Origin: an uncultured Ruminococcus sp.
GTDB taxonomy: Bacteria > Bacillota > Clostridia > UBA1212
Assembly: GCA_902792515.1 (NCBI GenBank)
Contig: CADAZX010000002.1
Location: 16,414 to 80,413, forward strand
Direction of reading: 5' to 3'
Length of the DNA: 64,000 bases
Position numbers and translations under genes: made by a program
The notes under the pieces: model-generated
What the model was told of the DNA's origin: nothing
Databases searched by the model: none
The model's input: the letters and a program-made list of their open reading frames with translations, nothing else
Shown here: positions 28,567 to 37,063 of the stretch, piece by piece
How the letters are laid out: every line of letters starts with the position of its first letter
Position numbering within the stretch: position 1 is the stretch's first letter

Positions 28567-30051
28567 ATGTCTACAGGATTCGATAATCAAAAATACGTAA
28601 CGCTCCAAAGTGAGAAAATCAGGGAGCGCATCAACATGTTCGGCGGAAAGCTCTACCTCGAGTTTGGCGGGAAGCTTTTCGACGACTTCCACGCTTCGAG
28701 GGTCCTTCCGGGGTTTTTGCCGGACACGAAGCTGAAGATGCTGCTCGCGCTGCGGGACGAGGCCGAAATTGTCATCGCGATCAACGCTGAAGCAATCGAA
28801 AAAAACAAAAAGCGCGGCGACCTCGGCATTACGTACGATCTCGACACGCTGCGTCTCATTGACGCTTTCCGCGACGCCGGACTCTACGTAGGAAGCGTTG
28901 TCATCACGCACTACGCGGGGCAGACGAACGCCGACAAATTCATCGACCGACTCGAGTCGCTCGGCGTCAGAGTTTACAAACACTACCCGATTCCGGGATA
29001 TCCTAATAATGTAGATTTAATAGTAAGCGAAAAGGGCTTCGGGCGGAACGACTATATCGAGACCTCGAGGCGTCTTGTCGTTGTCACCGCGCCGGGTCCG
29101 GGAAGCGGCAAAATGGCGACGTGCCTCTCGCAGCTCTACTTCGAGCAGAAGCGCGGCGTGAAGGCCGGCTACGCGAAATTCGAGACGTTCCCGATCTGGA
29201 ACCTGCCGCTCAACCATCCGGTCAACCTCGCGTACGAAGCCGCCACTGCCGACCTCGAAGACGTCAACATGATCGACCCGTTCCACCTCGAGGCGTACAA
29301 CAAGGTCTGCGTCAACTACAACCGCGACATCGAGATTTTCCCTGTTTTAAGCGCAATTCTCACGAATATCGCGGGCGAGTCGCCCTACAAGAGCCCCACG
29401 GACATGGGCGTCAATATGGCGGGCTACTGCATCACCGACGACGAAGTCGTGTCGCACGCGGCGAAAAAAGAGATCGTCAGAAGGTACTACAAAGCAATCT
29501 GCGCCGCCAAGCAGGGCTTCACCAGCAAGACCGAGGTCGAAAAGATCGAGACGATCATGGCCAAAACACGCATCACCACAGCCGAGCGCCCGGTCGTCGA
29601 AAAGGCGGTCACACGCGCCGCCGAAACAAACGGCCCCGCTGTCGCGATCGAGCTTCCCGACGGCAGGATCGTGACCGGCAAGACAACGGCGCTCCTCGGC
29701 GCCTCCGCGGCAGCCCTCATCAACGCGATCAAAACGCTCGCGGGCATCGACCACGACACGAAAATCATCCCGAAAGAGGTCATCGAGCCGGTTCAGGAGC
29801 TCAAAACCAACTACATGGGCAACCACAACCCTCGCCTCCACACCGACGAGGTCCTTATCGCGCTCTCGATCAGCGCGATAACGAACGAAGACGCCGCCAA
29901 AGCGCTCAAAATGCTCCCGCTTCTCCACGGCTGCGACGCGCACGCGAGTGTGATCCTTTCGGCCGTCGACGACAAGACGTTTTCGAAGCTCGGCGTGACG
30001 ATAACCTGCGAACCGTTCTACCAGACGAAAAAGCTTTTCCACGCGGTGTAA
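28567..30051 (+). CDS. DUF1846 (UPF0371) family protein
   Basis: A 494-residue cytosolic protein. Features of the family are KYVTLQSEKIRERINMFGGK at the start, the nucleotide-type loop VVVTAPGPGSGKMATCLSQL (about residues 165-185), FETFPIWNLPLNHPVNLAYE and NMIDPFHLEAYNKVCVNYNR. Structures from other bacteria show a P-loop-like domain, but no enzymatic role has been settled to my knowledge. ATG 28567 has GGAGG 11-12 bases upstream after a T run. It has its own promoter. Confidence 0.88.
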   Translation: MSTGFDNQKYVTLQSEKIRERINMFGGKLYLEFGGKLFDDFHASRVLPGFLPDTKLKMLLALRDEAEIVIAINAEAIEKNKKRGDLGITYDLDTLRLIDAFRDAGLYVGSVVITHYAGQTNADKFIDRLESLGVRVYKHYPIPGYPNNVDLIVSEKGFGRNDYIETSRRLVVVTAPGPGSGKMATCLSQLYFEQKRGVKAGYAKFETFPIWNLPLNHPVNLAYEAATADLEDVNMIDPFHLEAYNKVCVNYNRDIEIFPVLSAILTNIAGESPYKSPTDMGVNMAGYCITDDEVVSHAAKKEIVRRYYKAICAAKQGFTSKTEVEKIETIMAKTRITTAERPVVEKAVTRAAETNGPAVAIELPDGRIVTGKTTALLGASAAALINAIKTLAGIDHDTKIIPKEVIEPVQELKTNYMGNHNPRLHTDEVLIALSISAITNEDAAKALKMLPLLHGCDAHASVILSAVDDKTFSKLGVTITCEPFYQTKKLFHAV

Positions 30052-30165
30052 GGGCTTCTCAAGCACCGCTCCCCCCCTGAAACACGCCTTAGGCAACCCT
30101 CAAACAACACGGGGTTTCCGGCCGGATAAATATATAAAAAACCTTTTGCACTGGCGCGATTTTTG

Positions 30166-30194
30166 TTGACAAAAACCCGCTGAAAATGTATAAT
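30166..30194 (+). promoter_or_regulatory. xpt: xpt promoter
   Basis: Consensus TTGACA, 17-base spacer, TATAAT. The transcript would start about 25-30 bases before the GTG, leaving no room for a riboswitch. Confidence 0.88.
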
Positions 30195-30227
30195 GAATAT
30201 GTATTTTTCTTCTACGCGGAGGTAGCA

Positions 30228-30800
30228 GTGAAAGCACTTGAAGAAAAGATCATAGCGGAAGGAAAGGTCTGCCCCGGACATATACTCAAAGTCGGGAGTT
30301 TTCTGAACCAGAGGCTTGATACGGACTTTCTTTTTGAGATGGGCCGCGAGATTTACCGTCTGTTCGAAAACGAGAACGTGACGAAGATCGTGACCGTCGA
30401 AGCTTCCGGCATCGCCATCGCCATGGCGGCGGCGTTCTATTTTCATGTGCCCGCGGTATTCGCGAAGAAGGGAAAAAGCTCGAACGTGACCGGCGACGTT
30501 TACGTCTCGAACGTGCACTCCTACACCTACAACAAGGATTTCAACGTGATTATCGCGAAAGAGTACGTCTCTTCCGACGACAGAGTGCTGATCGTGGACG
30601 ATTTTCTGGCGACCGGAGAGGCGGTAACGGGTCTTGCCGACATTGTGAAGCAGGCCGGCGCAACTCTTGTGGGTGTGTGTGCGGCCATCGAAAAAGGCTT
30701 CCAGAAGGGCGGAGACCGCCTTCGCGAAAAGGGTATTCGCGTGGAGTCCCTCGCGATTATCGAAGAAATGGACGATGAAAGTATCAGATTCAGGACGTAG
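30228..30800 (+). CDS. xpt: Xanthine phosphoribosyltransferase
   Basis: Converts xanthine and PRPP to XMP in purine salvage. The 190-residue protein has KVDxFLNHQ-type ILKVGSFLNQRLD, TKIVTVEASGIAIAMAAAFY, FAKKGKSSN and the PRPP-binding loop RVLIVDDFLATGEAVTGL (VDDFLATG). The GTG at 30228 is chosen because GGAGG lies six bases upstream and MKALEEKI aligns with the family start; an ATG 14 codons earlier overlaps the promoter. It lies before a purine-type riboswitch and a nucleoside-type transporter, which supports a salvage block. Confidence 0.93.
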   Translation: MKALEEKIIAEGKVCPGHILKVGSFLNQRLDTDFLFEMGREIYRLFENENVTKIVTVEASGIAIAMAAAFYFHVPAVFAKKGKSSNVTGDVYVSNVHSYTYNKDFNVIIAKEYVSSDDRVLIVDDFLATGEAVTGLADIVKQAGATLVGVCAAIEKGFQKGGDRLREKGIRVESLAIIEEMDDESIRFRT

Positions 30801-30803
30801 CGC

Positions 30804-30838
30804 GCGATTTTTGCGCCGCTGCGCCTTTTTGTTTTTGG
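30804..30838 (+). terminator. Probable xpt terminator
   Basis: GC-rich inverted bases (GCGC..GCGC with GCGCCGCTGCGCC) are followed by TTTTTGTTTTT just after the xpt stop. The stem is short. Confidence 0.45.
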
Positions 30839-30970
30839 TACTTTTATATAAAGTCCGCCGGCGGAGAGAACAAGTTCTTTTCTGTATGGCGGCAGGGTAA
30901 TTTCAGTATTTAGCCCGCGCATGAACGCGCATGAAGCAAAATTCGGGCGCGGGCGGCAAATCAAATATTT

Positions 30971-31067
30971 CGCCAATATATTTCCGGGGAAACGCGGACG
31001 GATTTCGGACATCCGCGACCGGCCCGGAGAGTTTCTACCATGACGCCGAATGTCACGACTATTGGTG
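30971..31067 (+). promoter_or_regulatory. Variant purine-class riboswitch upstream of the BMP transporter
   Basis: The three-way-junction plan of purine riboswitches can be traced. P1: CGCCAATA (30971-30978) with TATTGGTG (31060-31067). P2: CCGGG (30984-30988) with CCCGG (31023-31027), enclosing an extra hairpin GCGGA/TCCGC. J2/3: GAGTTTCTACC (31029-31039), which contains the conserved TTTCTACC. P3: TGAC (31041-31044) with GTCA (31052-31055), loop GCCGAAT. J3/1 plus P1: GACTAT (31057-31062). The specificity base before UAU is C, as in guanine-type, not adenine-type, aptamers. P2 is extended and both loops differ from the canonical kissing loops. The gene downstream is a nucleoside-type binding protein. 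Confidence 0.75.
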
Positions 31068-31117
31068 AATCCCCGCGGGATGCGATTTTTCCGTTTCACG
31101 GGGCGTGTTGGCGAAGA

Positions 31118-31150
31118 CAGACTTACTTTTTGTGGTCTGCCTTTTGTTTT
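31118..31150 (+). terminator. Candidate expression-platform terminator of the riboswitch
   Basis: CAGAC (31118-31122) and GTCTG (31135-31139) can pair, followed by CCTTTTGTTTT. It lies 50 bases after the aptamer and about 40 bases before the coding start, a layout for ligand-induced termination. The stem is modest. Confidence 0.45.
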
Positions 31151-31188
31151 GCGGGTAACAAATATCATTTTCAAAATTGGAGGAATTT

Positions 31189-32391
31189 ATGAAAAAGATT
31201 ATTGCGCTTATCATTGCAATCGTTACGGTTTTTGCCCTCGCGGCCTGCACCACGACCGACAAAAAAGATGTCACTATGGACAATGTTAAAATCGGTGTTA
31301 TCTGCCTGCACGACGAGAACTCGACCTACGACGCCAACTTCATCAACGCTGTCAAAGCGGTTCAGGCCAAGCTTGGCCTGAAGGATGAGCAGGTCGTTAT
31401 CAGAACAGGCGTTGACGAGTCCGATGCCTGCTACAAAGCCGCTGCCGACATGGCCGACTCCGGATGCGACATCGTTTTCGCGGACAGCTTCGGCCACGAG
31501 TCCTACATGGTTCAGGCCGCCAAAGAGTTCCCGAACGTTGAGTTCTGCCACGCTACCGGCGTTTCCGCCAAGGTTCAGAACATCAAGAACTTCCACAACG
31601 CTTTCGCTTCCATTTACGAAGGCCGCTTCCTCGCCGGCATTGCCGCAGGAATGAAGCTCAACGAAATGATCTCCTCCGGCAAGATCACCGCTGAACAGGC
31701 CAAGATCGGCTACGTCGGAGCGCATCCCTACGCTGAGGTTATTTCCGGTTATACCTCGTTCTTCCTCGGCGCAAGATACATCTGCCCGAGCGCTACGATG
31801 AAGGTCGTTTACACGAACTCCTGGTTCGACATCGCTAAAGAGAAAGAGTCCGCAGAGAGCCTTATCAAAGACGGCTGCGTTCTCATCAGCCAGCACGCTG
31901 ACTCCGAAGGTGCTCCGAAGGCCTGCCAGGCTGCCGGCGTTCCGAACATCGCTTACAACGTTGACACGACCCACCTCGGACCCGACACCGCGATCATTTC
32001 TTCCAAGATCAACTGGGAGCCCTACTTCGAGCTCATCATCAACGCCGTCGTAAAGGGTGAAGCCATCCCGACCGACTACTGCGGCGACTTCTCGACCGGC
32101 TCCGTAGCTCTCACCAAACTCAACGACAAAGCAGCCGCTCCCGGCACTGCCGAGAAGATCGCTGAGATCGAAGGAAAGCTCAAGTCCGGCGAGATCAAAG
32201 TTTTCGCAACCGACTCCTTCAAGGTCAAGGGCGAGACCCTCTCCGAGTACAAGGCTGACGTTGACGGCGACTACAAAGGCGAGACCAACGTTATTCACGA
32301 CGGTTTCTTCGACGAGTCCAACGCGAAGGATTTCAGATCCGCTCCGTACTTCGATATCATCATCGACGGCATCACGGTTCCGGAATCCTGA
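31189..32391 (+). CDS. BMP-family substrate-binding lipoprotein (nucleoside-type)
   Basis: A 400-residue lipoprotein: signal KKIIALIIAIVTVFALAAC with the lipidated Cys in ALAAC, then a BmpA/PnrA-type periplasmic-binding fold (VKIGVICLHDENSTYDANF; ADSFGHESYMVQAAKEFPNV; FASIYEGRFLAGIAAG; IGYVGAHPYAEVISGYTSF). Members bind purine nucleosides or related ligands for ABC import. ATG 31189 has GGAGG five to six bases upstream. The riboswitch and xpt upstream support purine nucleosides as substrate; thiamine/riboflavin-type ligands of the same family are not excluded. Confidence 0.9.
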   Translation: MKKIIALIIAIVTVFALAACTTTDKKDVTMDNVKIGVICLHDENSTYDANFINAVKAVQAKLGLKDEQVVIRTGVDESDACYKAAADMADSGCDIVFADSFGHESYMVQAAKEFPNVEFCHATGVSAKVQNIKNFHNAFASIYEGRFLAGIAAGMKLNEMISSGKITAEQAKIGYVGAHPYAEVISGYTSFFLGARYICPSATMKVVYTNSWFDIAKEKESAESLIKDGCVLISQHADSEGAPKACQAAGVPNIAYNVDTTHLGPDTAIISSKINWEPYFELIINAVVKGEAIPTDYCGDFSTGSVALTKLNDKAAAPGTAEKIAEIEGKLKSGEIKVFATDSFKVKGETLSEYKADVDGDYKGETNVIHDGFFDESNAKDFRSAPYFDIIIDGITVPES

Positions 32392-32790
32392 TAGAAACGC
32401 TTTAACTTTTAGCTGATTCCCGCGGAGGCGCGATCGCGTGACCGTGTGATTTCGAGATTCCGTGATTTCGAGATTTCGTGACCGCAGCCCTCCCGGGAGC
32501 TAAAATCTGATTCACCGGCCGGACCGCCGGAAAGTGCCGGACAGAAGGCATCGCGAAGGCGGCTCCGGAACGGTTTGTTCCGCAAAACAAATGACCCGGG
32601 TCCGAAAACGGGTCGCGCGGGACGGACCGGACGGTTATAAGGTTATAAACAGAAAAACGAAAAACAAATAACGCAAATACGTTCATTTGCAAAACCGCAA
32701 AAAAGTTGCAACAATGCGGCGAACCGGCCGCAATTAACGCTGCAAACGCAGAAAAACGGCTGCAAACAACACAAAAAGGAGAACCGGCCA
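32392..32790. other. Long gap inside the transporter operon
   Basis: A 399-base stretch between the binding-protein gene and the ATPase gene. It contains a 16-base direct repeat GATTTCGAGATTYCGT (from about 32450), hairpin-capable GACCCG/CGGGTC near 32590-32612 and a GCAAA-rich AT segment before the ATPase start. A partial terminator or processing site that lowers ATPase/permease levels relative to the binding protein would be typical, but is inferred. Confidence 0.4.
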
Positions 32791-34320
32791 TTGGATAACG
32801 TTGCTATCGAACTCAGGGGCATCTGCAAGACCTTTGGTTCCATAAAGGCGAATAACAACGTCAATTTGATCCTGTATAAAGGCGAAATACTGTCTCTGCT
32901 CGGCGAGAACGGCTCCGGAAAAACCACGCTCATGAACATGATTTCCGGAATCTACTACCCCGATGAGGGACATATTTTTATTGACGGCAAAGAGGTTGTA
33001 ATTTCGTCTCCGAAGGACGCCTATAAATACAAAATAGGCATGATCCACCAGCACTTCAAGCTGGTAGACGTGTTTACCGCCGCCGAAAATATCGTTCTCG
33101 GCCTTGAGGAGCAGGGCAGATTTGACATTAAAGCCGCCGCAAGGAAGGTCAAAGAGCTTTGCGACAGGTACGGGTTCGTTCTAGACCCGAACAAAAAAAT
33201 CTACGAAATGTCGGTTTCGGAAAAGCAGACGGTCGAGATCGTAAAGGTCCTCTACCGCGGCGCCGACATTCTTGTTCTTGATGAGCCCACCGCGGTGCTC
33301 ACGCCGCAGGAGACGCGGAAGCTTTTCGACGTCCTGCGCAAAATGAAAGAGGACAACAAGGCCATCATTATTATTACCCACAAGCTTCACGAGGTGCTGG
33401 CGGTTTCGGACCGCGTAACAGTGCTCCGAAAAGGCGAGACGATCGGTTCTGTTGCGACAAGCGAGGCGACCGTTTCGATGCTGACCGAGATGATGGTCGG
33501 CGCGAAGGTGGAGCTTAACATTGACCGTACGGAGCCCGTTAACCCCGTGCCGCGGCTTATCGTCGAGGACATCAGCTGCGTCAACCGCGAAAACGTCCGC
33601 GTGCTCAACGACATTTCCTTCGTCGCGAACTCGGGCGAGATCCTCGGTATCGCGGGAATCGCGGGAAGCGGTCAGCGCGAACTTCTGGAGTCCATTGCGG
33701 GACTTCAGCACCTTACAGAAGGAAATATCACTTACATAGACCCTGAAAACGGCGAGAAAAAGAACCTGCGCGACATGACGCCGGTGCAGATCCGCGACCT
33801 GGGAGTCAGGCTGTCGTTCGTTCCCGAGGACAGGCTCGGAATGGGCCTCGTCGGAAACATGGACATTTCCGACAACATGATGCTCCGCAGCTACACCAAG
33901 GGCAGGGGCGTGTTCCTCCACAAAAAGGAGCCGGCCACGCTTGCTGAGCGCATCGTGAAGCAGCTCGAGGTCGTGACGCCCGGAATCGACACGCCCGTGA
34001 GAAGGCTTTCAGGCGGCAACGTTCAGAAGGTCCTTGTCGGCCGCGAGATTTCGTCGGCGCCGACAGTCCTTATGGCGGCTTACCCCGTGAGAGGCCTCGA
34101 CATCAACTCGTCGTATTTAATATATAACCTTTTAAATGAGCAAAAACAGAACGGTACCGCGGTCATTTTCGTCGGCGAAGACCTCGACGTCCTGATCGAC
34201 CTCTGCGACAGAATCATCGTCATCGGCGGCGGTCAGATCACGGGCGAAGTCGACGCCAGAAACACCACGAAGGAAGAGATCGGCTACCTTATGACAAAGT
34301 CAAACGGGGGTGAGCAGTGA
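32791..34320 (+). CDS. BMP-type ABC transporter, ATP-binding protein (two nucleotide-binding domains)
   Basis: A 509-residue tandem ATPase of the NupO/RfuB type. Domain 1: Walker A LLGENGSGKTTLMNMI, Q-loop KIGMIHQHFKLVD, signature YEMSVSEKQTVEI (degenerate LSGGQ), Walker B ILVLDEPTAVLTPQE. Domain 2: GIAGIAGSGQRELLESI (degenerate Walker A), FVPEDRLGMGLV, RRLSGGNVQKVLVGREI and VLMAAYPVRGLDI (Walker B with AAYP where DEPT is usual). The asymmetry is normal for sugar/nucleoside ABC ATPases. Start is a TTG at 32791 behind AAAGGAG. Confidence 0.93.
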   Translation: MDNVAIELRGICKTFGSIKANNNVNLILYKGEILSLLGENGSGKTTLMNMISGIYYPDEGHIFIDGKEVVISSPKDAYKYKIGMIHQHFKLVDVFTAAENIVLGLEEQGRFDIKAAARKVKELCDRYGFVLDPNKKIYEMSVSEKQTVEIVKVLYRGADILVLDEPTAVLTPQETRKLFDVLRKMKEDNKAIIIITHKLHEVLAVSDRVTVLRKGETIGSVATSEATVSMLTEMMVGAKVELNIDRTEPVNPVPRLIVEDISCVNRENVRVLNDISFVANSGEILGIAGIAGSGQRELLESIAGLQHLTEGNITYIDPENGEKKNLRDMTPVQIRDLGVRLSFVPEDRLGMGLVGNMDISDNMMLRSYTKGRGVFLHKKEPATLAERIVKQLEVVTPGIDTPVRRLSGGNVQKVLVGREISSAPTVLMAAYPVRGLDINSSYLIYNLLNEQKQNGTAVIFVGEDLDVLIDLCDRIIVIGGGQITGEVDARNTTKEEIGYLMTKSNGGEQ

Positions 34321-35429
34321 TGAAGAAAGAACGGAAAACAAGAGAGCCGCTGGTGCACATCACAAAGCGCGCCACGATCCCGCTGTGGAAGGCGATTCTC
34401 GTCCGCGTTGTCGCGATACTGATAGCCCTCGTCATTTCCGCGGTGGTAGTCGTCGTTTTCACGCACAAAAATCCCGTTGAGGTTTTGCGCGCGATGTTCA
34501 ACGGAAACTTCGGCTCCGCGCGCAAGGTCCTGTTCCTTTTGCAGAGGACCGCGATGCTGCTGTGCATCTCGCTCGCCGTGACGCCGGCGTTCAGGATGAA
34601 GTTCTGGAACATCGGTGCGGAAGGCCAGGTGCTGATGGGCGCCCTGGCGGCGGCAGCGTGCATGTTCTACTTCGGCAAGACGAAAATGCCCAACTGGCTG
34701 CTCCTGATTCTGATGTTCGCCGCGTCGCTGATTTTCGGAATGCTGTGGGCGATCATCCCCGCTATCTTCAAGGCCGCCTGGAACACGAACGAAACGCTCT
34801 TCACCCTGATGATGAACTACGTGGCGATGCAGATTATCCAGATCTGCGTCTCGATCTGGGCTCCGAACGGCTCCGGCGTCATGGGCCACATCAACCCGAC
34901 GACCTACAAGGGCTGGCTTCCCGACGTTTTCGGCCAAAAATACCTGATTAATATTATTTTCGTCACGATCCTCACCGGAATCCTGTTCGTCTACCTGACG
35001 TTCAGCAAGCACGGCTATGAGATCTCGGTCGTCGGCGAGAGCGAAAACACCGCGCGCTACATCGGAATCAACGTCAAAAAGGTCATTCTCAGAACGATGG
35101 CGGTCTCCGGACTGATCTGCGGCTTCGCGGGCTTCCTGCTTGTCGCCGGCGAAAACCACACGATCACCAAGGACCTGGCCGGCGGAATGGGATTCACGGC
35201 GATCATGGTTTCGTGGCTCGCGAAGTTCAACCCGCTCATTATGATGGGCGTCTCGTTCCTCCTCAGCTTCCTCCACCTCGGCGGCGTCCAGGTCGCGCAG
35301 GACTGCAGGCTTAACGAGAGCATTCCCGAGATCATCACGGGAATCATTCTCTTCTTCATAATCGGCTGCGAGTTCTTCACAAGATACAAGCTCAACTTCC
35401 GTTCCGCGGGAAAGGAGGAGGCAAAATGA
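34320..35429 (+). CDS. BMP-type ABC transporter permease 1 (NupP-like)
   Basis: A 369-residue integral membrane protein with eight to ten hydrophobic helices and the family blocks FWNIGAEGQVLMGALAAAAC, NETLFTLMMNYVAMQI and SVVGESENTARYIGINVKKV (the cytoplasmic coupling loop). ATG 34320 overlaps the ATPase stop (TGATG). It pairs with the next permease to form the heterodimeric channel. Confidence 0.92.
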   Translation: MKKERKTREPLVHITKRATIPLWKAILVRVVAILIALVISAVVVVVFTHKNPVEVLRAMFNGNFGSARKVLFLLQRTAMLLCISLAVTPAFRMKFWNIGAEGQVLMGALAAAACMFYFGKTKMPNWLLLILMFAASLIFGMLWAIIPAIFKAAWNTNETLFTLMMNYVAMQIIQICVSIWAPNGSGVMGHINPTTYKGWLPDVFGQKYLINIIFVTILTGILFVYLTFSKHGYEISVVGESENTARYIGINVKKVILRTMAVSGLICGFAGFLLVAGENHTITKDLAGGMGFTAIMVSWLAKFNPLIMMGVSFLLSFLHLGGVQVAQDCRLNESIPEIITGIILFFIIGCEFFTRYKLNFRSAGKEEAK

Positions 35430-36412
35430 TTTTCCTGAAAATCATCCACTTCATAAGCGCCGCGATCGTGCAGGGCATCCCGCTTCTGTTCGGCGCAACC
35501 GGTGAGATCCTTACCGAAAAGAGCGGCAACCTCAACCTGGGAATCCCGGGAATCATGTACGTTGGCGGCATCTCCGGAATCATCGGCGGATACCTCTACG
35601 AGAAAGCCGCGCCCACCCCGAACGGATTTCTTCTGATCCTGATCCCGCTCCTGGCGTCGATGCTCGGCTCGCTCCTGATGGCTCTCATCTACAGCGTCCT
35701 GACGATCACTCTTCGCGCCAACCAGAACGTTACCGGTCTCGCGCTGACAACGTTCGGCGTCGGCCTCGGAAACTTCTTCGGCGGCTCGCTTCTTGCCATG
35801 TTCGGCGAGAGCGGCTCTATCGCGCTCAAGGCGACCGGCGCTGCCTACAGAACGAAAATCCCGTTCCTGAGCACGCTCGGCTGGTTCGGCGACCTGTTTT
35901 TCTCGTACGGCTTCCTCGCGTACACGGCCGTGATCATCGCGATCGTCGCGGGAATCATCCTGAACAAAACGCGCGTCGGTCTGAACCTCAAAGCCGTCGG
36001 CGAAAGCCCTGCTACAGCTGACGCGGCGGGAATCAACGTTGTCAAGTACAAATACCTCGCCACGTGCATCGGCGGCGTGATCGCCGGCCTCGGCGGCCTC
36101 TACTGGGTAATGGACTACACCGACGGCGCATGGACAAACAACGGCTTCGGCGACAGAGGCTGGCTCGCGATTGCCATCGTTATCTTCGCGATCTGGAAGC
36201 CGAAGCTCGCGATTCCTAGTTCGTTCCTGTTCGGCGGCCTCTACATCCTGAGCGTTTTCATTCAGGTGCCGACAAGCTGGGCCCGCGAGATCATCAACAT
36301 GCTTCCTTACCTCGTCACGATCGTGGTTCTCTGCGCCGTCAGCGCGAGAAAGAAGCGCGAAAACCTCCCGCCCGCAAGCCTCGGCCTCTCGTACTTCAGA
36401 GAGGAACGGTAA
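35426..36412 (+). CDS. BMP-type ABC transporter permease 2 (NupQ-like)
   Basis: A 328-residue membrane protein with blocks PLLFGATGEILTEKSGNLNL, GIPGIMYVGGISGIIGGY and the coupling loop LNLKAVGESPATADAAGINV. It overlaps permease 1 by ATGA and is followed by a terminator at 36464-36548. Confidence 0.92.
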   Translation: MIFLKIIHFISAAIVQGIPLLFGATGEILTEKSGNLNLGIPGIMYVGGISGIIGGYLYEKAAPTPNGFLLILIPLLASMLGSLLMALIYSVLTITLRANQNVTGLALTTFGVGLGNFFGGSLLAMFGESGSIALKATGAAYRTKIPFLSTLGWFGDLFFSYGFLAYTAVIIAIVAGIILNKTRVGLNLKAVGESPATADAAGINVVKYKYLATCIGGVIAGLGGLYWVMDYTDGAWTNNGFGDRGWLAIAIVIFAIWKPKLAIPSSFLFGGLYILSVFIQVPTSWAREIINMLPYLVTIVVLCAVSARKKRENLPPASLGLSYFREER

Positions 36413-36463
36413 GCTCCTTCAGCGGCCCGCCCGCATCGAGAGTTTTTCGTTAAGAAATTCAAG

Positions 36464-36548
36464 GCCCTGCCTTTTCGAAAACCGTTTAAAGTTTAGTTCC
36501 CGCGAAAACGGGGCTGAACGGACGGTGCCGGAAGGGCAGGGCTTTTTT
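36464..36548 (+). terminator. Terminator of the transporter operon
   Basis: GCCCTGCC (36464-36471) and GGCAGGGC (36535-36542) pair over a 63-base loop and are followed by six T residues. Confidence 0.6.
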
Positions 36549-36554
36549 GTTGAT

Positions 36555-36834
36555 TGTGTATTTTCTGTTGCGATTGTGGATTCTCCGGCGACGCTGTGGT
36601 TTCTCCGCTACGACGGTGGATTCTCCACGCAGCTTGTGGATTTTCCGCTACGATTGTGGATTCTCCGCCGTCGCTGTGGATTTTCCGCTACGATCGTGGA
36701 TTCTCCGCCGTCGCTGTGGTTTTTCCGTTGCGCTCGTGGATTTTCCGACGTCGCTGTGGATTTTCCGTTGCGCTCGTGGATTCTCCAAGCATACGGTGGA
36801 TTCTCCAGGCAGACGGTGGATTCTCCGCCTGGAA
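36555..36834 (+). repeat. Fourteen-unit 20-bp phased array of DnaA-box-like TGTGGATTYTCC repeats
   Basis: Units start every 20 bases exactly from 36555 to 36815. Most units read (T/C/G)GTGGATT(C/T)TCCG followed by a variable CTACGAT, CCGTCGC or TTGCGCT tail. The left end unit (TGTGTATTTTCT) and right end unit are degenerate, as in arrays that decay at their edges. The core TGTGGATTT is a DnaA-box variant (TGTGGATAA). All three plus-strand frames are free of stops across it because the period is not a multiple of three, so apparent proteins here are artefacts. It lies between convergent genes. Confidence 0.9.
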
Positions 36835-36963
36835 AATCCACAACCCCGATATTTTCCCAAAACCGCCCCAAAAGCGGAAACCCACCGTCAACCCACCGGA
36901 AAATGGCAGAAACCCACCGCCAACCCACCGTAAAATCGGAGTAACCCACCGAGAAACCCACAA
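36835..36963 (-). repeat. Inverted cluster of AACCCACC boxes
   Basis: After one AAATCCACA (36834-36842), six copies of AACCCACC/AAACCCACA occur with CCCAC at 36881, 36892, 36913, 36924, 36945 and 36957, spacings 11, 21, 11, 21 and 12. They have the opposite orientation to the 20-bp array and match the GGTGGGTT boxes at oriC. Spacing near multiples of 10.5 places them on one face of the helix. Confidence 0.8.
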
Positions 36964-37016
36964 TAGGCGGTCAGCTGCCCGCAAAAACACATCCTTAATC
37001 AAGACAAAATAAGAGA

Positions 37017-37036
37017 GCCGGCGCTACCGCGCCGGC
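37017..37036 (-). terminator. Terminator of the zinc-ribbon gene
   Basis: GCCGGCGC and GCGCCGGC flank TACC; on the minus strand TCTCTTATTTTGTCTT follows. Confidence 0.65.
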
Positions 37037-37063
37037 CCCAAAACTCCGGTCAATAATCAAAAA

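Noticed and set aside
30121..30227. Purine riboswitch in front of xpt
   Set aside because: A consensus promoter lies only about 35 bases before the start, leaving no space for an aptamer.
36555..36834. CRISPR array
   Set aside because: The period is 20 bases with no separate repeat and unique spacer, and no cas genes are near.
36525..37012. Three overlapping plus-strand frames of 128-152 residues with Phe/Ser/Trp/Arg-rich repeats
   Set aside because: They arise because a 20-base repeat without stops is read in all three frames; the peptides repeat every 20 residues and no ribosome binding site fits.
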